Made by a program: the position numbers and the translations under genes. DNA of 64,000 nucleotides, taken from NCBI RefSeq assembly GCF_041228105.1, contig NZ_CP166097.1, positions 2,790,001 to 2,854,000 of the forward strand, in the 5' to 3' direction. Under the pieces are notes generated by a model that was given only the letters and a program-made list of their open reading frames with translations, was not told where the DNA came from and made no database searches. Below are positions 18,605-25,900 of the stretch, in pieces (positions within the stretch are counted from its first letter, which is position 1; the number at the start of each line of letters is the position of its first letter). Origin of the DNA: Pectobacterium aroidearum. Lineage in GTDB: Bacteria > Pseudomonadota > Gammaproteobacteria > Enterobacterales > Enterobacteriaceae.

Positions 18605-18630
18605 ATCCCGGCTTTTTTAGGGGCCGGGAT
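18605..18630 (-). terminator. Module hairpin 1 (ATCCCGGC stem)
   Basis: ATCCCGGC / GCCGGGAT with a 10-base loop. On the minus strand it is followed by TTTTTTTG, so it terminates the immunity gene at 18642-18932. It also lies directly after symE. Confidence 0.8.
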
Positions 18631-18641
18631 CTCATTGTTGA

Positions 18642-18932
18642 CTATTTATAAAACAAAGCATTTGAGTCTATTATTTCACATACTTCATTTGTTATTTCAT
18701 CTATCCGTTGCTCACCGTAATACCCTCGATCAACCATCATTCTAAAATCATCCATGATATAATTATATAAATTTGGAAATCCATTACGTTGCTTACTTTC
18801 AAGTATTCTTAAAGATTTAAGGATCCCCTTACAAAGCGAGTCACGACCTTCTTTTTCAACAACATACTCAATGACCTTATTTAACAATGCTATAAGCCTT
18901 GATATATCCTGCATATCATTTTCCGTTAACAT
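18642..18932 (-). CDS. Orphan CdiI-type immunity protein, module 3
   Basis: 96 residues (MLTENDMQDISRLIALLNKVIEY...), predicted almost fully helical, AT-rich DNA, with AGGTGA 4 bases before the ATG. It follows a toxin-tail frame (GNLEKRFLTK, stop at 18951) and a 75-bp piece of cdiA pre-toxin sequence. I do not recognise the family; the immunity role is inferred from position and from the same order in the neighbouring modules. Confidence 0.65.
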   Translation of the reverse strand: MLTENDMQDISRLIALLNKVIEYVVEKEGRDSLCKGILKSLRILESKQRNGFPNLYNYIMDDFRMMVDRGYYGEQRIDEITNEVCEIIDSNALFYK

Positions 18933-18950
18933 CTGTTCACCTTTTCTTTG

Positions 18951-19043
18951 TTACTTGGTCAGGAAACGCTTTTCTAAATTTCCGCTTCTGTCAAGTCGTT
19001 CGCCGTTTTGCCGGGATATTGTGCGGCCATAATCACGCGGGCG
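18951..19043 (-). pseudogene. cdiA pre-toxin fragment with toxin tail, module 3
   Basis: 18967-19043 matches cdiA 23860-23937 (encoding AAQYPGKTANDLTEAE) with scattered changes. It then runs directly into a short toxin end (EKRFLTK, stop at 18951). On the other side it abuts a SymE C-terminal tail within a shared GCGG. More than 95 percent of the original module is missing. Confidence 0.7.
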
Positions 19044-19044
19044 G

Positions 19045-19074
19045 CTGGTGATTGAGACTGAACTGCGCTTCTGA
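19045..19074 (+). pseudogene. SymE C-terminal tail, copy 3
   Basis: CTGGTGATTGAGACTGAACT and following bases encode LVIETELRF and a stop, the same nine residues as the end of the intact SymE at 18365-18589. Only this end remains, fused to antisense cdiA pre-toxin DNA. Confidence 0.75.
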
Positions 19075-19089
19075 CTGGCTGATGTAAAA

Positions 19090-19111
19090 ATCCCGGCGCT
19101 AAGGCCGGGAT
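19090..19111. terminator. Module hairpin 2 (ATCCCGGC stem)
   Basis: ATCCCGGC / GCCGGGAT with loop GCTAAG, 11 bases after the module 2 immunity gene. On the minus strand it is followed by TTTTTAC. Confidence 0.75.
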
Positions 19112-19121
19112 AACTCACGAT

Positions 19122-19484
19122 TTAAATTAGATCTTCACCATTTAGAAGCACAACAATCTTCCCTTCCCCTAATTCTCGCCTGAGTACATCTGCTATTTCA
19201 GAAGTATTCAAATCGGGAAAGGATTTGTTATTGACCGCAACTAAGAAATAGGACTTTGGTTCTTTTAGGCCAAACTCCTCAGCAATTAATAACTTAGTTT
19301 CCTGATTGTACTTTTCTATACGGTCATCAATCAGTTCAAGTTGTTGGCGGCTTAAAATTACATGCGGCTCAAACATAAGATATGGGCCATCAAAGAGATG
19401 ACCAGTGTGTTTCCTCGTCATATCTAGCCTTTCCTTCAACTCACCAATATCTATTGATGTGTAACATGTTATGTCAATTGACAT
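19122..19484 (-). CDS. Orphan CdiI-type immunity protein, module 2
   Basis: 120 residues (MSIDITCYTSIDIGELKERL ... LGEGKIVVLLNGEDLI), an alpha/beta protein. It starts 9 bases after the stop of a toxin tail, with AAGGTG before the ATG. The MSIDIxCYT start and the terminal IVVLLN segment remind me of immunity proteins paired with CdiA tRNase toxins from Burkholderia, which fits the tail next to it, but this is from memory. The frame is intact although the toxin gene is broken. Confidence 0.7.
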   Translation of the reverse strand: MSIDITCYTSIDIGELKERLDMTRKHTGHLFDGPYLMFEPHVILSRQQLELIDDRIEKYNQETKLLIAEEFGLKEPKSYFLVAVNNKSFPDLNTSEIADVLRRELGEGKIVVLLNGEDLI

Positions 19485-19493
19485 TTACGCACC

Positions 19494-20275
19494 TTACTTA
19501 ATTTTTATTGGTTTTCCAGACTGGTCAATAACAATACCTTTATCTAGCCCTTTTATAGGCCAATCATGAAATTGTTTTTGCAAATCGCTAACATTTGCTT
19601 TCGTATCTGCCAAATTGATAACGACATTATTAGTTTGACCACTATTCACTTTCTCTAAAGCACGATCGTAAATATTACGAACTGAATTTGTCTTAGGAGC
19701 AATATTATCAAAAAGAGCGCGCTGACCGACTGCTTTTCCGCTTCCGTCAGGTCGTTCGCCGTCTTGCCGGGATATTGTGCGGCCATAATCGCACGGGCGG
19801 CCAGTTCACCGCTGGAGGCACCAATCGCCCCCGCTGCCGCATCCTGACCCGACAGTTGCGCCAGGTACGGCGACGCACCGCTGGCTATCGCTTTCTGGAT
19901 ATCCCCGCCCGCCAGGGCCTGAATCGCCGCCGTCGCTGCCTGTGCCGCACGCTGGAAGTCGCTCCCCGTGCCGTATTTCTGCATCTCGGCCTTGTAGGTC
20001 GGTGATTCCGTCAGCGCCTTTTTATAGACTTCCCATTCCTGCGCCGAATCGCCCTCTTGCGAACGTTTGACTTTGGCGTCGCCCTTGGCCTCCGCCGCTT
20101 TCTGCGCCTTCAGCTCGCCTTCCGTGCGCAAGATATCCATCACCTGCGCGCCGATTTCACCTATCAGCTGCGCCTGTTTCAGGCGTTTCTGCTCTTTCTC
20201 TTTGTTAAAGATCGGGCTGAGCGCGTTGTTCGCGTGCTCAACGTCACAGCTCAGCGTAGCTGATGTCCTGCATCA
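19494..20275 (-). pseudogene. Broken CdiA pre-toxin plus tRNase-like toxin tail, module 2
   Basis: 19715-20275 matches cdiA 23847-24515 but lacks 105 bases (35 codons) between two AQL-encoding repeats and has many changes near its far end. At SVSALF the reading frame shifts; in the next frame a toxin end follows (DNIAPKTNSVRNIYDRALEK, then VNSGQTNNVVINLADTKANV, then a WPIKGLDKGIVIDQSGKP tail, stop at 19494). The tail resembles the C-terminal tRNase domain of CdiA proteins (Burkholderia type), seen by eye only. There is no VENN motif and no start codon of its own. Confidence 0.72.
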
Positions 20276-20354
20276 AGGGACACTGGATTTGGAACGAATA
20301 CCCTACATCACAGTTGAACAAGGACAACTACTGATATACATTGTGGCTGAATGA
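20276..20354 (+). pseudogene. SymE C-terminal tail, copy 2
   Basis: Frame ending LERIPYITVEQGQLLIYIVAE, matching the last SymE strands (TGQPVIVTVERGKLVIETE). The 5' side is antisense cdiA DNA, so no SymE start remains. The frame is open across the junction, giving a chimeric ORF from 20067. Confidence 0.65.
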
Positions 20355-20362
20355 CAGACAAG

Positions 20363-20393
20363 AAAATCCCGGCTTTTTAGGAGCCGGGATTTT
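20363..20393. terminator. Module hairpin 3 (ATCCCGGC stem)
   Basis: 12-bp stem AAAATCCCGGCT / AGCCGGGATTTT, loop TTTTAGG, with T-runs on both strands. It ends two bases before the module 1 immunity stop. Confidence 0.88.
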
Positions 20394-20394
20394 T

Positions 20395-20916
20395 TTAACC
20401 TTTTAACACTTCCTGTTTTTCTTTCTCTAGCCATTCTTGATGATGCTTAATGGCTACTTTATATTGTTCATCAGTGTAATATTCTGTAGGTGAGATATGA
20501 TTTCCAACACCTTGTATTATATTTGGTGTTCCGGCATCCTCTCCCCAAAACAGCCAAAATTCATTCAGTTTCAGAAGACCATATACGCAGTCATCAGGCA
20601 ATTCCTGCATCGTTAGGCATAGCGAAATATATCTCCATTTCCTGCGGGATAACTTGAGATCTATATTTTTTTCATTACATATAAATATTAAATAACCCTT
20701 CATTTCCTCAGTAATTTCAGAACAAAAAGCCACCTCAGATATTGCTGTTAATAAATCGCCTTGAACACCATCGTTTTTTGCAAGTTCATTGCATGCAAAA
20801 TTACTAATATCAGAAGCGGACAACTTATCTGATGCGATCCCTTCAGCACCAAGCAGAATCATCCCCCAGTCAACCAACTTCATTTGGTTTGCCATTAAAA
20901 ATACTTTTTCTATCAT
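20395..20916 (-). CDS. Orphan CdiI-type immunity protein, module 1
   Basis: 173 residues (MIEKVFLMANQMKLVDWGMI...), mainly helical with an acidic, tryptophan-rich C-terminal half (LNEFWLFWGEDAGTP). Its ATG overlaps the TGA of the toxin frame (ATGA, 20913-20916), which is strong evidence for a toxin-immunity pair. It has no good ribosome binding site of its own, so it relied on coupling. The frame is intact although the toxin has a premature stop. Family not recognised. Confidence 0.72.
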   Translation of the reverse strand: MIEKVFLMANQMKLVDWGMILLGAEGIASDKLSASDISNFACNELAKNDGVQGDLLTAISEVAFCSEITEEMKGYLIFICNEKNIDLKLSRRKWRYISLCLTMQELPDDCVYGLLKLNEFWLFWGEDAGTPNIIQGVGNHISPTEYYTDEQYKVAIKHHQEWLEKEKQEVLKG

Positions 20917-22550
20917 GGCTTTGATGGTACTCCATTAATTGTGCCGCCAGAAACAAACATTCTGTGGCTAACTCCACCTAATTTGGGATCCAGTATCCAC
21001 TCAAATCACCCCGACACACCATTCAAACTGCCCTCTAACTGATAGAGGGTTGCGCCGTTACTCAATGGGGTTTTAACAGCAGAACCCGCATAATTATCTA
21101 CAATGTCATTAAACCCATGAGACTTAGGAACTGAAGGAAACTCCTGAGTAGCCGTTGGTTTGATTCTATCCGGATAAATAGAGATCTCTTTTCCATCGAT
21201 ATCAGTAACAACCTTATTAGGCAGTTGGTCTATTTTATTTCCACTACCAGTGCCTTTTTCACCGGCCCCCACTCTTGGATTATCTAAAATATCATTCTTA
21301 ATAATATTTCCACTAACTGATTCCGCTTTCCCTATATCAGCAGCACCCTGCACTTTCTTACCCGGCAACATAATGCTGGCCAATATACCACCTGTCGCTT
21401 CCAGCGCAGCCTGATTGCCGCCAGACGCCTGTTTGATCGTGTCGGCTACTGCTGACCAGGTTTCACTCTTCATCAGCGCTTTCACCGAGTCGGCTACTGC
21501 TTGGTTTTTACCTGCCAGATCGCTTAAAGCCTTATTACAATAACCATCTCCGACAGCACATGACGCCAGTGCCATCGCACCATCCGCAACATAATCTGTT
21601 CCACCTAATGCAGCATCACCAGTATCAGCGACAGCATTGATAATACTGTTCGCGATAGCCGATGTAGTGCCTTCACCCAGCTTGTCGCGGATCTGTTTCT
21701 TCCACCATTCCGCACTTTCTTTTACTAACTGACGGGCCTCATCTCCGGACAGCGAGTTATTCTCCACCGCATTGCGCCCCGACTGTGCGCCGCTGGCGGC
21801 GGTGGCCGTGCTGTTGCCAGCCAGACCCGATACCAGCCCGGCGGCCAGCATCGAGAGCGCGCTGACCGACTGCTTTTCCGCTTCCGTCAGGGCGTTCGCC
21901 GTCTTGCCGGGGTATTGTGCGGCCATAATCGCACGGGCGGCCAGTTCACCGCTGGAGGCACCAATCGCCCCCGCTGCCGCATCCTGACCCGACAGTTGCG
22001 CAACCACCGCCCCCACCACCGCGTGCGCCATCGCGTTGGCCGCGATATCCGACGCCGTGATTTTGCTCTCATCCTTCAGTAGCGTGACGTCTTTCACCTG
22101 TTGCACCAGGTACGGCGACGCACCGCTGGCTATCGCTTTCTGGATATCCCCGCCCGCCAGGGCTTGAATCGCTGCCGTCGCCGCCTGTGCCGCGCGCTGG
22201 AAGTCGCTCCCCGTACCGTATTTCTGCATCTCGGCCTTGTAGGTCGGTGATTCCGTCAGCGCCTTTTTATACTCCTCCCATTTCTGCGTCGGATCGCCCT
22301 CTTTCGGACGCTCGACGGTGGCATCGCCCCTGGCCTCTGCGGCTTTCTGTGCCTTCAGCTCGCCTTCCGTGCGCACGATATCCATCACCTGCGCGCCGGT
22401 TTCACCTATCAGTTGCGCCTGTTTCAGGCGTTTCTGCTCTTTCTCTTTGTTAAAGATCGGGCTGAGCGCGTTGTTCGCGTGCTCAACGTCACGGCTCAGC
22501 GTGGCGATATCCTGCACCTGCTTCGCCGTATCCCGCAGCAGCAGCGTGCC
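20913..22550 (-). pseudogene. Orphan CdiA C-terminal toxin with a premature stop, module 1
   Basis: Minus-strand frame open from the junction at 22550 to a TGA at 21006-21008 (503 codons from the GTG at 22517). It contains the pre-toxin region nearly identical to cdiA, the VENN motif (21756-21767) and a different C-terminal domain ending YPDRIKPTATQEFPSVPKSH, then GFNDIVDNYAG, then LYQLEGSLNGVSG. Past the TGA the same frame continues 30 codons (FEWILDPKLGGVSHRMFVSG, then GTINGVPSKP) to a stop that overlaps the immunity ATG. One CGA-to-TGA or similar change explains the break. It lacks an N-terminal secretion domain, so it is silent unless recombined into cdiA. Confidence 0.82.
21756..22550 (-). 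repeat. 795-bp direct repeat, orphan copy
   Basis: Co-linear with 23748-24542 of cdiA without any length difference, running from the VENN motif to the bases GCAGCAGCGTGCC. Differences are single substitutions only. Beyond both ends the sequences diverge completely (toxin on one side, SymE tail on the other). Confidence 0.88.
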
Positions 22551-22653
22551 ACTTATCCAAGAATCGGCTGAAAGTCGGGGGATCTGGGACGGATACTTGG
22601 TCGTTATCCCCGCCGAACAGGGACAACTGGTGATATGGCCAGCGGCTGAATGA
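22551..22653 (+). pseudogene. SymE C-terminal tail, copy 1
   Basis: Reads LIQESAESRGIWDGYLVVIP then AEQGQLVIWPAAE and a stop, aligning with the C-terminal strands of SymE (xxGxYLVVxxxxGxLVI). It is joined to antisense cdiA pre-toxin DNA at 22550/22551, giving a chimeric open frame from 22318. The N-terminal half of SymE is missing. Confidence 0.65.
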
Positions 22654-22658
22654 CAGAA

Positions 22659-22694
22659 AAAAGAATCCCAGCCTCTGAGGGCTGGGATTCTTTT
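22659..22694. terminator. Terminator of the cdiA-cdiI unit
   Basis: 15-bp perfect stem AAAAGAATCCCAGCC / GGCTGGGATTCTTTT with loop TCTGAG and T-runs on both strands. It overlaps the last two bases of the cdiI stop codon. Confidence 0.9.
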
Positions 22695-22983
22695 ACTTTA
22701 AGATATAGTCAAATTTCTCATCCCAATTAAATTGGATATCTTGTTGTTTCGTCTGTTCGAAGATTTGAACAATTTTATTAAAACACTCACCAAGACAACT
22801 CTTTGAATAATCAGAATTCACCCAGACTATTTTTACGGGCCTTTCTACATCATTACTTAACCGATCCCTGAGAGCATCTAAATTTCGCCCATAATAAGGA
22901 CCAAAATCTAATAAGTCAGACATAGCATTATGGAAGTCAAGCTCGGTTTTTATACTTACCCCATCCAAAATTATTTCACTCAT
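22693..22983 (-). CDS. cdiI: Barstar-type immunity protein CdiI
   Basis: 96-residue barstar homologue that should block the barnase domain of CdiA in the cytoplasm. The barnase-binding helix is nearly unchanged: YYGRNLDALRD at residues 30-40 aligns with barstar YYGENLDALWD, keeping the equivalents of Tyr29, Asp35 and Asp39. The start MSEIILDGVSIKTELDFH mimics barstar, with GGAA 6 bases before this ATG. An alternative ATG four codons upstream (22995) would overlap cdiA by 10 bases. The gene begins 2 bases after the cdiA stop, so translation is coupled. Confidence 0.93.
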   Translation of the reverse strand: MSEIILDGVSIKTELDFHNAMSDLLDFGPYYGRNLDALRDRLSNDVERPVKIVWVNSDYSKSCLGECFNKIVQIFEQTKQQDIQFNWDEKFDYILK

Positions 22984-22985
22984 AC

Positions 22986-25900
22986 TTATTTCCATTTGCC
23001 TATTGAGGTCGCAGTCTCATAGTGATCTGTTGTGATATAAAGCAAACCATCATTTGAATATAATAATCTTGTCCCCGGCTGGTTACTTCTTGACATAGTG
23101 TTTTTTAATCCTATATCTGCCTCTTGCCACATCCTACCCGGTGCCGAAGGTAATAAGTTATTTGAGTTTTCAAAGATATCTCCCCCTAACTGACTGTCAG
23201 GATTCGTATTATTCAAGGCTTTCCCTGGCTTCCATCCATTAGCCCTAGCCTGCGCCTTATTTACGTAATTCGGAGGCAATTGCCCTGTCCTGCGTAAACT
23301 GTCCACAATCTCATTGGCTGCTTCAGTTGTTTTTAAGTCCATTTTCAAGCCAGCATAACTAGCAGCATTGTTAGCATTTCTTGCTGCATTAGTCGCCACA
23401 GCTTCAGCCTTAGCCACCGTTGCTTCCGCAACCGTCCTGCCAACCCCGATAGCCCCAGCAGCACCCACACCTCCCGGTGTGACAGCTTCCGCTACCTGCA
23501 ATCCGGCATTGTTCAGACAAATCGTCGGCGCAGCCTTACACCCTTCCAATGCCGCTTTTGCCGCCACCACGATTTCCGGCGTGGCCCCCACGATCATTGC
23601 GCCACCGGCAACGCCTGCCACACCGGCTGATACCACGAGATTACCCTCAGCAATGCCTTTCGCAATCTCCGCCTTACAGATAACACCACATTCGTCGCTT
23701 TTGCCTAACCAGAACCCTAACGCCGTCCCGGCATCTGCCCCCAAAGCATTATTCTCAACCGCATTGCGCCCGGACTGTGCACCACTGGCGGCAGAAGCCG
23801 TGCTGTTGCTCGCCAGACCCGATACCAGCCCGGCGGCCAGCGTCGAGAGCGCGCTGACCGACTGCTTTTCCGCTTCCGTCAGGTCGTTCGCCGTCTTGCC
23901 GGGATATTGTGCGGCCATAATCGCACGGGCGGCCAGTTCACCGCTGGAGGCACCAATCGCCCCCGCTGCCGCATCCTGTCCCGACAGCTGCGCGACTACC
24001 GCCCCCACCACCGCGTGCGCCATCGCATTGGTAGCGATATCCGACGCCGTGATTTTGCTCTCATCCTTCGGTAGCGTGACGTCTTTCACCAGTTGCGCCA
24101 GGTACGGCGACGCACCGCTGGCTATCGCTTTCTGGATATCCCCGCCCGCCAGGGCCTGGATCGCCGCCGTCGCCGCCTGTGCCGCACGCTGGAAGTCGCT
24201 CCCCGTGCCGTATTTCTGCATCTCGGCCTTGTAGGTCGGCGATTCCGTCAGCGCCTTTTTATAGTCCTCCCACATCGCGACCGGATCACCGTCTTTCGGA
24301 CGCTCGACGGTAGCATCGCCCTTGGCCTCCGCCGCTTTCTGCGCCTTCAGCTCGCCTTCCGTGCGCACGATATCCATCACCTGCGCGCCGATTTCACCTA
24401 TCAGCTGCGCCTGTTTCAGGCGTTTCTGCTCTTTCTCTTTGTTAAAGATCGGGCTGAGCGCGTTGTTCGCGTGCTCAACGTCACGGCTCAGCGTGGCGAT
24501 ATCCTGCACCTGCTTCGCCGTATCCCGCAGCAGCAGCGTGCCGTCACTCACCGCCGCATAGGTGGTGCTGGACGCATTGCCGCTGCTCCCCAGCGCCATC
24601 AGCGCCGACGGCACGTTCATCGCCAGCGTCGACAGCATACTGCCGTTCAGGGACGGGCTGGCGCTGAACCCGGCGCCGCTGTGCTCCACCTTGAATTCGG
24701 CTTTATTGTTGAGCCCGCTCCAGCCCAGCGTCCCCGTTTCCAGCCGGTTTTTCTCGGCGCTGGCGGTGGAGGCAATGACCGCAGCGTCAAGCTGGGTATG
24801 TTCTCCGGTCTTTATACCAAATCCGTCTTTACCGGCAAAGAGCCCCGTCTGCTGCTGCACACTGTCATAATTGCTGTGCATCCTGTCCTTGCTGAGGCTG
24901 ATATAGCCGCTGCCGCCCCCGCCGCCCCAGGTAAAGCTGCCGCCCGCCGACCCGCTCACCTGGCTGGAATCATAGCGGTCACTGTCCTGCTGACTTTGCA
25001 GCAGCAGGTTACGCCCGGCGTCAACATCGATGCGCCCGCCGCTCACCTGCGCGCCGGTCAGCCGCGTGTCGCGCTCGCTTTTCAGCGTGACGTGGTTGCC
25101 CGCATCCACCGTGGTTTCTGACCAGGTGTTGCCCGTGCCGGTTTCCCGCCCTTTCGCCGCATTGACGTTGGCGAAAATGCTGAGCCCCGCGCTGCCGTTG
25201 CTCAACCCCAGGCTGACGCCGATATTGCCACCGCTGCTGCTGTTCTTGCCGCGGATGTCCTCGCTGTTGCGGGCGGAAAGCAGGTGGATATCCTGCGCTG
25301 CGTTCATCAGGACATCGCCACCCGCCTTAAGCTGGCTGCCCGCGACCGTGATATCCCCGGTGCGCGATTCGATACCAATATCCCCGGCCGCATTCAGCGT
25401 CGAGCCAAAGCTCTGTTTCTGCTCGCTGGTCTGGCTGGAGCGTGAGTTCTGCGCCCCGAGCGAAATGCTGACGCCGACAAAAGACGCCTCCCCCTTGTTG
25501 TTCAGCTCGGACTGGCTGCCCTGATAGGCCTGATACCCCGCCAGCCCGGCCTTCATGCCCTGCAGCAGCGCCAGCCGGCCATCGCTTTCACTTTTCGCCG
25601 CCTGAATGCTCTGCACCGCGCTGTTGAGCGCCGAGCCCACCACGCCGGACAGCGCCACGGTCAGCCCTGCGCTTTTCTGCTCAAACTCCTGCTGCTGTTT
25701 GCGCGTGTCGTAGCCCGGGTCGAGGGTGACATTGTTGCCCTGCAGGAGAATATCCTTCCCGGCCACCATGTCGGTGCCGCTGATGCTGACATCGTTCCCG
25801 GCCTTCACCGTCACCGAGTCGGTCGTGCTGCCGAGGGTGCTGATGCTCTGGCTTTGGGTCGCCGCCTGGTCGCGCAGTTTCTGGCTGGTTGACGTTGAGC

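Noticed and set aside
22318..22653. 111-codon plus-strand frame as a gene (also 20067-20354)
   Set aside because: The 5' two thirds is antisense cdiA and only the end is SymE-like, so it is a chimeric accident of the junction. The SymE tail itself is recorded.
24093..25121. Long plus-strand frames opposite cdiA (also 25953-27143, 34275-35138, 37116-38120)
   Set aside because: They are antisense to a GC-rich repetitive coding region, have Arg/Gln/His-rich compositions without motifs and no ribosome binding sites. They are shadows of the repeat codon pattern.
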